A stretch of DNA of 64,000 bases from Sphingomonas radiodurans (GCF_020866845.1 NZ_CP086594.1:3004001-3068000); one strand, 5' to 3'; positions 20,285 through 31,272 are shown, counted from the first letter of the stretch. Numbers and translations: made by a program. Notes: a model not told the origin generated them from the letters alone.

Positions 20285-20314
20285 GAGCCCCGACCGTAGC
20301 AGCGGTCGGGGCTC
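20285..20314. terminator. Perfect 12-base stem with TAGCAG loop, likely bidirectional terminator
   Basis: GAGCCCCGACCG (20285-20296), loop TAGCAG, CGGTCGGGGCTC (20303-20314). The loop equals that of the hairpin at 20250. It lies between the small ORF and the convergent thiolase gene. On the minus strand the stem is followed by ATTTCGTTTG, a weak T-rich tract, so it could end thiolase transcripts; on the plus strand there is no T-run. Confidence 0.65.
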
Positions 20315-20375
20315 GGTAAGGCGCCTATGTCTACGCCGATGGTTTAGTTACGCGGTCCGGCGTAAAATTTCAACC

Positions 20376-21554
20376 TTACAGCACCTCGAACAACCCGGCT
20401 GCGCCCATGCCGCCGCCGACGCACATCGTCACGACGACGTACTTCGCGCCGCGGCGCTTGCCCTCGATCAGCGCATGGCCAGTCATCCGCGCGCCCGACA
20501 TGCCGTACGGATGGCCGATCGAGATCGCCCCGCCATTCACGTTGAGCAAATCGTTCGAGATACCCAGCTTGTCGCGGCAATAGATCACCTGCACCGCGAA
20601 CGCCTCGTTCAGCTCCCACAGGCCAATGTCGCCGACGCTCAGCCCGAACCGTTCGAGCAACTTGGGGATCGCGAACACCGGCCCGATGCCCATCTCGTCG
20701 GGCTCGGTGCCCGCCACCGCCATGCCGACATAGCGGCCAAGCGGCGTCAGCCCCTTCGCGATCGCGACCTTCTCTTCCATAAGCACACTCGCCGATGCGC
20801 CGTCCGACAGCTGCGACGCGTTGCCGGCGGTGATGTTGAGATCCGGCCCAAGTACCGGCTTGAGCGACTTCAGGCCCTCAAGCGTCGTATCCGCGCGATT
20901 GCCCTCGTCCTTCGACAGCGTGACTTCCTTGTACGAGACTTCCTTCGTCTCCTTGTTCACCACTGCCATGTTGGCGGTCACCGCGACGATCTCGTCGTCA
21001 AACTTGCCCGCGGCCTGCGCGGCGGCGGTGCGCATCTGGCTCTGATAGCCATATTCGTCCTGCGCATCGCGGCTGATGCCATAGCGCGTGGCGACCATCT
21101 CCGCGGTCTGCAGCATCGGCATGTAGATGTCCTTGTGCATCGCCACGAGCTCGGGGTCGGGCTGCACGCGCATCTGCGGCGTCTGCACGATGCTGATCGA
21201 ATCCATGCCCGCGCCGATCGCGACGTCCATGTTGTCGACCACGATCTGCTTGGCTGCGGTGGCGATCGCCATCAGCCCCGAGGCGCACTGGCGATCGAGC
21301 GACATGCCCGATACCGACGTGGGGAGGCCAGCGCGCAGCAGCGAGGTGCGCGCGATATTGGTCGCCTGGGCGCCCTGCTGCAGCGCGGAGCCCATCACGA
21401 GATCCTGCACCTCGGCGCCGTCGATCCCGGCGCGCTCGACGGCGGCCTTGATCGCGTGGCTCGCGAGCGTGGGCGAGAGCATGTTGTTGAACGCACCGCG
21501 ATAGGCGCGGCCGATCGGCGTGCGGGCGGTAGAAACAATGACGGCAGAACGCAT
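20376..21554 (-). CDS. Acetyl-CoA acyltransferase (thiolase)
   Basis: 392-residue thiolase of the FadA/AtoB superfamily, which cleaves or forms 3-ketoacyl-CoA. The nucleophilic cysteine is at residue ~90 ([13 protein letters not shown]). The other signatures are [13 protein letters not shown], the histidine in [17 protein letters not shown], and the C-terminal cysteine in [17 protein letters not shown] degradative or biosynthetic role cannot be settled from sequence. MaoC hydratase (21701, same strand) and crotonase (22402, divergent) are neighbours, consistent with beta-oxidation of fatty or branched acyl-CoA. Confidence 0.92.
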   Translation of the reverse strand: MRSAVIVSTARTPIGRAYRGAFNNMLSPTLASHAIKAAVERAGIDGAEVQDLVMGSALQQGAQATNIARTSLLRAGLPTSVSGMSLDRQCASGLMAIATAAKQIVVDNMDVAIGAGMDSISIVQTPQMRVQPDPELVAMHKDIYMPMLQTAEMVATRYGISRDAQDEYGYQSQMRTAAAQAAGKFDDEIVAVTANMAVVNKETKEVSYKEVTLSKDEGNRADTTLEGLKSLKPVLGPDLNITAGNASQLSDGASASVLMEEKVAIAKGLTPLGRYVGMAVAGTEPDEMGIGPVFAIPKLLERFGLSVGDIGLWELNEAFAVQVIYCRDKLGISNDLLNVNGGAISIGHPYGMSGARMTGHALIEGKRRGAKYVVVTMCVGGGMGAAGLFEVL

Positions 21555-21589
21555 GAGTGTGTTGTCCTTCTAATTCCCCCATTTCTTGC

Positions 21590-21694
21590 TCCTCTCCCGC
21601 TTGCGGGAGGGGTCGGGGGAGGGGATGTCTGTTGAAGGGAAGGCGTCACGTGCGGACAGGCCCTCCCCCTAACCCCTCCCGCAAGCGGGAGGGG
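21590..21694. repeat. Inverted G/C-rich repeat between the MaoC and thiolase genes
   Basis: The left part (about 21590-21624, containing CTCCCGCTTGCGGGAG) and the right part (about 21659-21694, containing CTCCCGCAAGCGGGAG) are near reverse complements across a ~34-base spacer. Each half is itself palindromic. It lies between the MaoC stop (21701) and the thiolase start (21554), both on the minus strand. It is the same type of element as the insertion inside rnr at 13693-13817. Confidence 0.75.
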
Positions 21695-21700
21695 AATCGT

Positions 21701-22150
21701 TCACGCAAAAACCTGCGTGATCCACTCGGCGATCATCGCCGGCTTTTCGGAGCCTTCGATCTCGATCGTCGTCTCGGTGGTGAACTGATACTGGCCGGGG
21801 CGCTTTTCCTCGAACTCGGTGAGCTTCGAACGGCCGCGCACCTTCGAACCCGACGGCACCGGCGCCAGGAAGCGCACTTTGTTGCCGCCATAGTTCACGC
21901 CCATCTTCACGCCGTCGAGCCGCGGCATGTCCGGGTTCTTCGCCGACAGCAGTGGCAGCAGCGACAGCGTGAGGAAACCGTGCGCGATCGTCGTGCCGAA
22001 CGGCGTCTGCGCGGCGCGCACCGGATCGATGTGGATGAACTGATGATCGCCCGTCGCATCGGCGAACTTGTTGATCATCTCCTGCGTCACTTCGACCCAT
22101 TCGGACACGCTTTCGGTGCCGATCGAAGCCTTCATCTCGTCTGCCGTCAT
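21701..22150 (-). CDS. MaoC family dehydratase
   Basis: 149-residue single hot-dog protein of the (R)-specific enoyl-CoA hydratase family. The catalytic Asp and His lie in the hydratase motif ATGDHQFIHIDPVRAAQTPF followed by AHGFLTLSLLPLL. The C-terminal strand GQYQFTTETTIEIEG completes the fold. ATG 22150 is preceded by AGGGGAAAC. It probably hydrates enoyl-CoA for the thiolase downstream (operon-like, 146 bases apart with a repeat between), or supplies (R)-3-hydroxyacyl-CoA for PHA. Confidence 0.9.
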   Translation of the reverse strand: MTADEMKASIGTESVSEWVEVTQEMINKFADATGDHQFIHIDPVRAAQTPFGTTIAHGFLTLSLLPLLSAKNPDMPRLDGVKMGVNYGGNKVRFLAPVPSGSKVRGRSKLTEFEEKRPGQYQFTTETTIEIEGSEKPAMIAEWITQVFA

Positions 22151-22337
22151 GAGGTTTCCCCTTGGCTGTTCACCCCCGTTCGTGGGCTCCGCGCCCCTGT
22201 ACGCGCGGCCCCCGCGTGCTCGCAACCCCACTCGACCGAAAGCTGGAAAAACCGGCATTGCATGAGCAGCATCGCGGCGCCCGCAGCGAACCTGATCTTC
22301 TAAAACGCTTTCGGGCCAGCGCGCCGCTTGCGCGCGC

Positions 22338-22359
22338 CACCATAAATAATGTTATGGTG
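22338..22359. promoter_or_regulatory. Inverted repeat upstream of the crotonase gene, possible operator
   Basis: CACCATAA (22338-22345) and TTATGGTG (22352-22359) are perfect 8-base arms with spacer ATAATG. This is an A/T-rich island in a very GC-rich region, lying between divergent MaoC and crotonase genes, 42 bases before the latter's start. The form suits a TetR- or MarR-type regulator of acyl-CoA genes, but no such gene is visible nearby. Confidence 0.5.
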
Positions 22360-22401
22360 CGCCAACGGCCGCAACAGTGGCGGCGATTTGGGAGAGGCAG
22401 C

Positions 22402-23295
22402 TTGGCTTACGAGCAGATCATCTACGACGTGGCGGACGGGATCGCGACGATCACACTGAACCGGCCCGAGAAACTCAACGCCTTCACCGGCACGATGATG
22501 ACCGAGATGATCGACGCGTTCGACCAGATCGACGCCGACGACAACGTGCGCTGCGTCATCGTCACTGGCGCGGGCCGCGGCTTCTGCGCCGGCGCCGACC
22601 TGTCCGCGGGCGCAAAGACGTTCGACTATGACAAGCGCACCGACCGCCCCGATAAGGGCAGCGGCACCGGCGAATTGAGCTACGAGATGGAAGAGGCACG
22701 CGACGGCGGTGGCCGCCTGACGCTGCGCATCTTCGAATGCCTGAAGCCAGTGATCGCGGCGGTGAATGGCCCGGCGGTGGGCATCGGATCGACGATGCAG
22801 CTCGCGATGGACATACGCATCGCCAGCGACGCCGCGCGCTTCGGCTTCGTCTTCGCGCGCCGCGGCATCGTGCCCGAGGCGGCATCAAGCTTCTTCCTGC
22901 CGCGCGTCGTGGGGATCAGCCAGGCGCTCGAATGGTGCTATTCGGGCCGCGTGTTCGATGCGCAGGAGGCGCTTAACGGCAAATTGGTGAAGCAGGTCGT
23001 GCCCGCCGCCGACCTGATCGCGACCGCCACTGCGCTCGCCCGCGAAATCGCCGACAACACCGCGCCCGTGTCGGTCGCCCTGACGCGGCAGATGCTGTGG
23101 CGTGGGCTGGGGATGAGCCACCCGATGGACGCGCACAAGATCGACAGCCGCGCGATCCTGTCGCGCGGCCGCTCGGGCGATGCGAAGGAGGGGGTCACCT
23201 CGTTCCTCGAGAAGCGCCAGCCGACGTATCCGGACAAGGTATCGGCCGACATGCCGGATTATTTCCCGTGGTGGGATGAGCAGAAGTACGGCTGA
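22402..23295 (+). CDS. Enoyl-CoA hydratase/isomerase family protein (crotonase)
   Basis: 297 residues. The crotonase fold is shown by GIATITLNRPEKLNAFTG at the N-terminus, the oxyanion-hole segments TGAGRGFCAGADL and AAVNGPAVGIGSTMQLAMD, and RRGIVPEAASSFFLPRVVG. The length, a ~30-residue loop after the first oxyanion segment, and the end SFLEKRQPTYPDKVS match the sphingomonad/mycobacterial EchA-like subgroup. I use TTG 22402 because GGGAGAGG lies 4 bases upstream. ATG 22354 is in frame but falls within a palindrome. Confidence 0.9.
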   Translation: MAYEQIIYDVADGIATITLNRPEKLNAFTGTMMTEMIDAFDQIDADDNVRCVIVTGAGRGFCAGADLSAGAKTFDYDKRTDRPDKGSGTGELSYEMEEARDGGGRLTLRIFECLKPVIAAVNGPAVGIGSTMQLAMDIRIASDAARFGFVFARRGIVPEAASSFFLPRVVGISQALEWCYSGRVFDAQEALNGKLVKQVVPAADLIATATALAREIADNTAPVSVALTRQMLWRGLGMSHPMDAHKIDSRAILSRGRSGDAKEGVTSFLEKRQPTYPDKVSADMPDYFPWWDEQKYG

Positions 23296-23336
23296 TACCG
23301 CGACATCGATCCGACGAGCGCCTACAACCGCTCGCC

Positions 23337-24002
23337 ATGACGATCGATGACGACAAGCGCCTCGCTGCACAAGCCGCCGTCGCGGAGGTGCGCGACGGGA
23401 TGGTGGTCGGGCTCGGCACGGGCTCGACCGCCGCCTTCGCCATCGCCGCGCTCGCCGCGCGCATCGCTGACGGCCTTCACATCCAGGCTGTCGCGACCAG
23501 CGAGGCGAGCGCCCACGCGGCGTTCGCGGCGGGAATCGTGGTGCGCGATTTCGCTGACTTCGCCACGCTCGACCTCGCGATCGACGGCGCCGACGAGGTC
23601 GATGCGCGGCTTTGGGCGATCAAGGGCGCCGGCGGCGCGATGCTGCGCGAGAAAGCCGTCGCCGCCGCGGCGCGCCGCATGATCGTCATCGCCGACGGAT
23701 CGAAGCACGTGGCGGCGATCGGCGCCGCAAAGCTCCCGGTCGAGGTGCTGCCCTTCGCCCGCGCCTTCGTCGTCGCGCAACTCGAAATCTTGGGCGCGAC
23801 GGTCACCGTCAGGCCCGATTACGAGACTGACAACGGCAATCTCGTCGCCGACTGCCGCTTCGCCGCAATGCCCGATCCTCGCGCGCTCGCCGCCGCGATC
23901 GACGCCATCCCCGGCGCGCTCGGCCATGGCCTGTTCCTCGACGAAGTCGACGCGGCGTACATCGCGTCGCGCGGCGTGGTCACGCGACTGAAGCGACCTT
24001 AA
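23337..24002 (+). CDS. rpiA: Ribose-5-phosphate isomerase A
   Basis: 221-residue enzyme interconverting ribose-5-phosphate and ribulose-5-phosphate. The motifs are GLGTGSTAAFAI at residues ~25-36, the catalytic DGADEVD, KGAGGAMLREK, and NGNLVADCRF. It starts a pentose-phosphate neighbourhood that continues with tkt, tal and gnd downstream. Its stop overlaps the stop of the convergent CPBP protease gene by four bases. Confidence 0.95.
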   Translation: MTIDDDKRLAAQAAVAEVRDGMVVGLGTGSTAAFAIAALAARIADGLHIQAVATSEASAHAAFAAGIVVRDFADFATLDLAIDGADEVDARLWAIKGAGGAMLREKAVAAAARRMIVIADGSKHVAAIGAAKLPVEVLPFARAFVVAQLEILGATVTVRPDYETDNGNLVADCRFAAMPDPRALAAAIDAIPGALGHGLFLDEVDAAYIASRGVVTRLKRP

Positions 24003-24715
24003 ACCAGCAGCCCGATCGCATTGCCGAAATTGTGCAGCACGATCGGCATCGCCACGCTTCCGGTCCGCAACCGCAACCAGACAGCGATCAGCGACGGCAC
24101 GGCGGTCAGCGCCATGACGATCGGGTCGAACGACAGGCTGCCGTCCGCATAGCCGAACGCGTGCGCGAGCCCGAACAGCGCGCACGACACGATCGCGCCC
24201 CACCCCCAGTCGACCCCCAGCCAGCGCACCCGCGAAAGGAACGCCCGATCAAGCGCCAGCAGCAGCAGCCCGCGATAGAAAATCTCCTCCTCCAGCCCCG
24301 GCATGGTCAGCTGAAAAGCGATCGTCTCGCGCGATGGAGGGTCGTCAGGGAAAGCGAGCGCGATGGCGAGGAAGAAGCCACAATAGACGAGCACGACCGG
24401 CACCGCTGAAAGCAAGCTACCCCGCGCCTGCCGCAGCGTGATGCCGGCGTGTCGCCAGCCGAACGCCGGCAGCGCAGCGATGCCCAGCGTCGCCGCCAGC
24501 GCCAGCAGCTTGCCCTGCCAGTTCCATCGCGCGTCCGGAACCAGCTCGGGCAGCAGCCCATAGCCGCGGGTCAGCAGCGCGTCGTTGAGGATGACCAGCC
24601 CTGCGGCGATGGCGAGCCAGCGCCAGTCGACGCTGCCTGGCCGCACCAGCGCGATCACGCCGCCCGCCGCGAACAGCATCGCGACAATGCACGCGATCGA
24701 AACCAGGCCGTCCAT
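23999..24715 (-). CDS. CPBP family intramembrane glutamic endopeptidase
   Basis: 238 residues, with about seven membrane segments. The family motifs are present: EEEIFYRGLLLLALDR carries the catalytic glutamates and arginine, and FGLAHAFGYADG carries the histidine. These proteins cleave within membranes or act as CAAX-like proteases; in bacteria some protect against bacteriocins. No peptide gene is adjacent. The gene is convergent with rpiA and divergent from tkt. Confidence 0.87.
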   Translation of the reverse strand: MDGLVSIACIVAMLFAAGGVIALVRPGSVDWRWLAIAAGLVILNDALLTRGYGLLPELVPDARWNWQGKLLALAATLGIAALPAFGWRHAGITLRQARGSLLSAVPVVLVYCGFFLAIALAFPDDPPSRETIAFQLTMPGLEEEIFYRGLLLLALDRAFLSRVRWLGVDWGWGAIVSCALFGLAHAFGYADGSLSFDPIVMALTAVPSLIAVWLRLRTGSVAMPIVLHNFGNAIGLLV

Positions 24716-24891
24716 CCCGCTTTCCCCATTAATTCCGCGAGGGACATGCTGAAACAGCGATCCTGTACGCCCGCTTTACGCGCGGAAACGTTACGCGACT
24801 GGAACACCGCAGCCCAAGTGATTAGAGGAGCGCTGACTCGGCAACCGGGCATCGACCCGCGCGTTCGACCAATAATCCGATGAGGGCTTCG

Positions 24892-26961
<2,070 letters not shown>

Positions 26962-26985
26962 TCGACCAACTGGAGACGTAAGAAG

Positions 26986-28095
26986 ATGGGCAAGCTCAAT
27001 GATCTCGCGGGCCTCGGCCAGGCGGTGTGGCTCGATTTCGTCGACCGCAAGTTCCTTGAGGCCGGCGGGCTCAAGGCGCTGGTCGAGGAGGACGGCGTGA
27101 CCGGCGTCACGTCGAACCCGACGATCTTCCAGAAGGCGATGGGCGAGGGCACGGCCTATGACGGCACGCTTGCGGCGTTCGACAAGGAAAACCCAGGCGC
27201 GGCGACGATGGATCGGTACGAACATCTCGCGATCCAGGACATCAAGGCCGCGGCGGAGACACTCGCGCCGGTCTACGAGCGGCTCGACGGCAAGGATGGC
27301 TATGTCAGCCTTGAGGTGTCGCCCTATCTCGCCAACGACACCGATGCGACGATCGCCGAGGCGCAGAAACTGTGGGCCGCAGTGGATCGGTCGAACCTGA
27401 TGATCAAGATCCCCGGCACCCCTGCGGGCGCTCCCGCGATCTCAGCAACGATCGCGGCCGGGATCAACGTCAACGTGACGCTGCTCTTCTCGCAGGCGTC
27501 GTACGAGACGGTGGCGCTGGCCTATGTCGCGGGGCTCGAGCAGCGCGTGGCGCGCGGCGAGCCGATCGACCGCATCGCGAGCGTCGCCAGCTTCTTCATC
27601 AGCCGCATCGACGCCAAGATCGACGAGAAGATCGACGCCGGCGTCGGCGGTGACGAAGCGAAGGCGTTGAAGGGCAAGGTCGCCATCGCCAATGCGAAGC
27701 TCGCTTATGCCTGGTATCAGGATTTCATCGCGTCCGATCGCTGGCAGGCGCTCGCCGCGAAGGGCGCGCAGCCGCAACGGCTGTTGTGGGCCTCGACCGG
27801 TACCAAGAACCCCGATTTCCCTGACACGCTATACGTCGACACGTTGATCGGGGCGGACACGGTGAACACCATGCCGCCCAAGACGCTCGACGCGTTTCGC
27901 GAGCGCGGCACCGCCGCGGTCACGCTCGACAAGGAGGTCGATGCCGCGCGGCAGGTGCTGGCGGACGTCGAGCGGCTCGGGCTCGATCTTGGCGAGGTGA
28001 CCGATACGTTGGTCGAAGAGGGCGTCGCCTCCTTCTCCAAGTCGTTCGACGAACTGCTCGCTTCGATCGCCGTGAAGCATCCGGCGGAGGCTTGA
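26986..28095 (+). CDS. tal: Transaldolase
   Basis: 369 residues, the longer TalA-like class found in actinobacteria and alphaproteobacteria, not the ~215-residue type. VTSNPTIFQKAMGEG lies at the N-terminus, the Schiff-base lysine is in NLMIKIPGTPAG, and ASVASFFISRIDAKID and LLWASTGTKNP follow. It transfers dihydroxyacetone units between sedoheptulose-7-phosphate and glyceraldehyde-3-phosphate. It follows tkt by 24 bases, with GGAGACG before the ATG, so they form one operon. Confidence 0.94.
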   Translation: MGKLNDLAGLGQAVWLDFVDRKFLEAGGLKALVEEDGVTGVTSNPTIFQKAMGEGTAYDGTLAAFDKENPGAATMDRYEHLAIQDIKAAAETLAPVYERLDGKDGYVSLEVSPYLANDTDATIAEAQKLWAAVDRSNLMIKIPGTPAGAPAISATIAAGINVNVTLLFSQASYETVALAYVAGLEQRVARGEPIDRIASVASFFISRIDAKIDEKIDAGVGGDEAKALKGKVAIANAKLAYAWYQDFIASDRWQALAAKGAQPQRLLWASTGTKNPDFPDTLYVDTLIGADTVNTMPPKTLDAFRERGTAAVTLDKEVDAARQVLADVERLGLDLGEVTDTLVEEGVASFSKSFDELLASIAVKHPAEA

Positions 28096-28193
28096 TCCGC
28101 GAAACGCTGGCTTTCCGTGTCGCTTCCGGAACAAAGTGACCGGGCCGGGGCTTCGTCAGCCGCACCCCGAATGGCTCTAGGGAGTTCCTCGAT

Positions 28194-29180
28194 ATGAAGA
28201 TCGGCATCATCGGCCTCGGCCGCATGGGCGGCAACATCGCGCGGCGGCTGATGCGCGGCGGGCATGAAGTCGTCGTCTGGGATCGCAATGAAGAGGCGGT
28301 GACGACGCTCGCCGGCGAAGGCGCGATCGCCGCCAGTTCACCCGCCGACATGAAGGGCAAGCTCGATACGCCCGCGATCTACTGGATCATGCTTCCCGCC
28401 GGCGCCCCGACCGAAGATACGATCCGCGACCTGAGCGCGCAGGATTGCGTTGCCGGCGACATCATCATCGATGGCGGCAACACCTTCTGGAAGGATGACG
28501 TTCGCCGCGCAAAGGCGCTCAGCGAGAAGGGCGTCCATTACGTCGACGTCGGCACCTCGGGCGGCGTCTGGGGGCTGGAGCGCGGCTATTGCATGATGAT
28601 CGGCGGCGACAAGGAGACGGTCGATCTGCTCGATCCGATCTTCGATACGCTCGCGCCCGGTATCGGCTCGGTGGCGCGCACGCCCGACCGCAATGGCGAG
28701 AACGAGGATGCGCGCGCCGAGAAGGGCTATATCCACGCCGGCCGGGCAGGGGCCGGGCATTTCGTGAAGATGGTCCATAACGGCATCGAATACGGGTTGA
28801 TGCAGGCCTATGCCGAGGGTTTCGACATATTGTGGGGCCGCAACGTCGATCATTTGCCCGAAGAGGAACGCTTCGATTTCAACCTCACCGACATCGCTGA
28901 AGTCTGGCGGCGCGGCTCGGTGATTTCGTCGTGGCTGCTCGATCTCACCGCCGCCGCGCTCGCGAAGGATCAGAAGCTGGCGCAATTCTCCGGCAGCGTC
29001 GCCGATTCGGGCGAGGGTCAGTGGACGATCCAGGCCGCGATGGAGCAAGCGACGCCGGCATCGGTGCTCACTACCGCGCTATATGCCCGCTATCGCAGTC
29101 GGATCGACGACATGTTCGGCGACAAATTGCTCTCCGCCATGCGCTACGGCTTTGGCGGCCACGTCGAGATCCCACAATGA
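28194..29180 (+). CDS. gnd: 6-phosphogluconate dehydrogenase, decarboxylating (short form)
   Basis: 328-residue enzyme giving ribulose-5-phosphate, CO2 and a reduced nicotinamide. The Rossmann motif is [12 protein letters not shown], the substrate region is [15 protein letters not shown] and [17 protein letters not shown], and the catalytic lysine is in [17 protein letters not shown]. Its size marks the short GndA-type, often NAD-preferring, rather than the ~470-residue E. coli form. It comes 98 bases after tal with HAD hydrolases behind it. Confidence 0.94.
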   Translation: MKIGIIGLGRMGGNIARRLMRGGHEVVVWDRNEEAVTTLAGEGAIAASSPADMKGKLDTPAIYWIMLPAGAPTEDTIRDLSAQDCVAGDIIIDGGNTFWKDDVRRAKALSEKGVHYVDVGTSGGVWGLERGYCMMIGGDKETVDLLDPIFDTLAPGIGSVARTPDRNGENEDARAEKGYIHAGRAGAGHFVKMVHNGIEYGLMQAYAEGFDILWGRNVDHLPEEERFDFNLTDIAEVWRRGSVISSWLLDLTAAALAKDQKLAQFSGSVADSGEGQWTIQAAMEQATPASVLTTALYARYRSRIDDMFGDKLLSAMRYGFGGHVEIPQ

Positions 29181-29190
29181 GTGTGCCCGC

Positions 29191-29991
29191 ATGACGCTCG
29201 TCGTATGCGATGTCGATGGCACGCTCGTCGACAAGAACAAGCAGGTGACCGCGCCGACGATCGCCGCCGTGAAGCGGCTGCAGGAGGCAGGGATCGGCTT
29301 CACGATCATCAGTGCCCGGCCACGGTCGGGCCTAGCGCCGGTCGCCGACGCGCTCGCGCTCGATACGCCGATGGGTGCGTTCAATGGCGGCATCGTATTT
29401 CGGCGCGACGGGACGGTGCTGTGTCACCACACCGTCGAAGCCGTAGTCGCGCGCGGCGTGATCGAGCTGGCGCATGACGTACCGGTCGACATCTGGGTCT
29501 TCGCCGACGATCAATGGTTCGCCTCCAGCGCGGAAGGCGAGCACGTTCCCAGCGAGCGCGTCTCGTCCGATCAGGAGCCGGTGATCCGCGCCGACTTCGC
29601 CGATCTGCTCGATCGCGCCGACAAGATCACCTTCGTCAGCGACGAGCCCGCGGTGCTCGACGGGCTCTACGATGCCGCGATCGCGCAGTTCGAGGGCCGC
29701 GCGACGATCGGCAAGTCACAAACCTATTATCTCGACGTCACCGCCACCGCCGCCAACAAGGGCGATGGCATCGCGACGCTGGCGCACGCGATGGGCGTGC
29801 CGCTCGACCGCACGATCGCGATCGGCGATCAGGCAAACGATCTCGCGATGTTCGCCCGCGCCGGCCGCGCCATTGCGATGGGCAACGCTACCGACGCGGT
29901 GAAGGCCAAGGCCGCCGACGTCACGCTCGGCAACGACGCGGACGGTGTCGCGCACGCGATCGATAAATTCATCCTGGGGAGAATGATGTGA
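29191..29991 (+). CDS. HAD superfamily hydrolase, Cof type
   Basis: 266 residues. The nucleophile motif is VVCDVDGTLVDKN at the N-terminus. The motif II threonine/serine is in FTIISARP. Lys and DD-type motifs are near the end (KGDGIATLAHAMG, then AIGDQANDLAMFARAG), with a C2 cap between. These are sugar- or flavin-phosphate phosphatases. Its position directly after gnd (10 bases) suggests a sugar phosphate substrate. The stop overlaps the GTG start of the next HAD gene. Confidence 0.88.
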   Translation: MTLVVCDVDGTLVDKNKQVTAPTIAAVKRLQEAGIGFTIISARPRSGLAPVADALALDTPMGAFNGGIVFRRDGTVLCHHTVEAVVARGVIELAHDVPVDIWVFADDQWFASSAEGEHVPSERVSSDQEPVIRADFADLLDRADKITFVSDEPAVLDGLYDAAIAQFEGRATIGKSQTYYLDVTATAANKGDGIATLAHAMGVPLDRTIAIGDQANDLAMFARAGRAIAMGNATDAVKAKAADVTLGNDADGVAHAIDKFILGRMM

Positions 29992-30734
29992 AGCAGTTGG
30001 TCGCCTTCGATCTCGATGGAACGCTCGCCGAGAGCAAGCAGGCGATCCAGGAGGATATGGGCGAGGCGCTGGCCGATCTGCTCGGCGTCGCGCATGTCGC
30101 GGTGATCTCGGGCGGCGATTGGCCGCAGTTCGACAAGCAGGTCGCCTCGCGCCTGCCCGAGCGCGCCGACCGCGCGAAGCTGTGGCTGATGCCCACCACC
30201 GGCACGAAGCTGTTCACTTGGCGCGACGACAAGTGGGGCTCGGTCTACGCCGAACTCTTCACCGACGAACAGAAAGCCAAGATCCTCAAGGCGTTCGACG
30301 AGTCCCTCGAAGCGACCGGCTTCGTCCCCGAAGAAACCTGGGGCGAGCGGATCGAGGATCGCGGCAGCCAGATCACCTTCTCCGCGCTCGGCCAGCAAGC
30401 GCCGATCCACGCCAAGGAAAGCTGGGATCCCGATTTCGCCAAGCGCAAGGTGATCCAGGCCGATCTCAAACAGCGTCTGCCGGGCCTCTCGATCAACATG
30501 GGCGGCGCCACCTCGATCGACATCACGCAGGAAGGCGTCGACAAGGCCTATGGCTTGAAGCGCCTTCGCGACGAAAGCGGCATCGCGCTCGATGCGATGA
30601 TGTTCATCGGCGACGCGATCTTCCCCGGCGGTAACGACTATCCCGCCAAGGAACTCGGCCTCGATACGGTGCGCGTGCGCGACCCGAAGGAAACGCTCAG
30701 CGTCATCGCCGCAATCGTCGCCTGCCAGAAATAA
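29988..30734 (+). CDS. HAD-IIB family hydrolase, phosphomannomutase-like
   Basis: 248 residues. The nucleophile motif is LVAFDLDGTLAESKQAI. The cap and active-site segments GERIEDRGSQITFSALGQ and MMFIGDAIFPGGNDYPAKE resemble the eukaryotic-type phosphomannomutase branch (PMM2-like) of HAD-IIB. The second DxD residue after DLD suggests a mutase or phosphatase. GTG 29988 overlaps the previous stop (GTGA), so the two HAD genes are coupled. Actual activity is uncertain. Confidence 0.8.
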   Translation: MKQLVAFDLDGTLAESKQAIQEDMGEALADLLGVAHVAVISGGDWPQFDKQVASRLPERADRAKLWLMPTTGTKLFTWRDDKWGSVYAELFTDEQKAKILKAFDESLEATGFVPEETWGERIEDRGSQITFSALGQQAPIHAKESWDPDFAKRKVIQADLKQRLPGLSINMGGATSIDITQEGVDKAYGLKRLRDESGIALDAMMFIGDAIFPGGNDYPAKELGLDTVRVRDPKETLSVIAAIVACQK

Positions 30735-30798
30735 TACCGACGCTCACCACCAACCCCGTCGCCCCGGCCCCAAGCCGAGGTGACGCGCGGCCGTCGGA

Positions 30799-31272
30799 TC
30801 AATCTCGCCCGAGCGTATCCAGCGGCTGCGTATCGAGGTGCGCCAAGATCCGCGTCAACGCCGCAATGTTATGCTCCTCCTCGGCGCTATCGAGCGCGTC
30901 CTCCAGCACCGCACGAATATTGTCCGCATCGACCCGCTCCATCTCCCAGCTTGGATACAGGCGCTCGCGCTTATCCTCACTCCGGTCGAGTTCGACGATA
31001 TCGTAATGGCGCGGATCGCCATGCAGGCTCGCGATCAGCTTCTGCACTTCGGCCCCCGGCCCCTCGATCCACTGGAAAAAAACGCCGCTGCCGAACACCA
31101 GCACGCCAGTGATGCCGTGGTCGTGGTTATGGCGTTGCGCCGCTTCGATGAGCCGGTGGACCTCGGCCTCGTCGACGCCTTCTGCGGCACGACTGCAATA
31201 GACGAAGGTATAAAGCGTCGGCGCGGCAGGATCGACATCAGCGTCGCCCGGGAAACCGTATTCGTCGAACAT
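30799..31272 (-). CDS. BLUF domain blue-light sensor protein
   Basis: 157 residues, essentially a lone BLUF domain. The FAD-binding core is intact: the photoactive tyrosine in LYTFVYCSRA, the asparagine in AAQRHNHDHGITGVLVFG, and the glutamine in FFQWIEGP that switches hydrogen bonds on illumination. HYDIVELDRSEDKRERLYPSWEM completes the domain. There is no fused output domain, so it must act by protein interaction. An acidic helix follows. The 175 bases upstream (31273-31447) show no feature I can support. Confidence 0.9.
   Translation of the reverse strand: MFDEYGFPGDADVDPAAPTLYTFVYCSRAAEGVDEAEVHRLIEAAQRHNHDHGITGVLVFGSGVFFQWIEGPGAEVQKLIASLHGDPRHYDIVELDRSEDKRERLYPSWEMERVDADNIRAVLEDALDSAEEEHNIAALTRILAHLDTQPLDTLGRD

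Noticed and set aside
20220..21635. Plus-strand open frame of 471 codons opposite the thiolase
   Set aside because: The thiolase on the minus strand has all its signatures. This frame is its antisense shadow, rich in Arg and His, with no ribosome binding site or homology.
24781..24797. CGCGGAAACGTTACGCG resembling a LacI-family operator upstream of tkt
   Set aside because: The match is imperfect and off-centre, and no LacI-type regulator is in the window, so I do not list it as a site.
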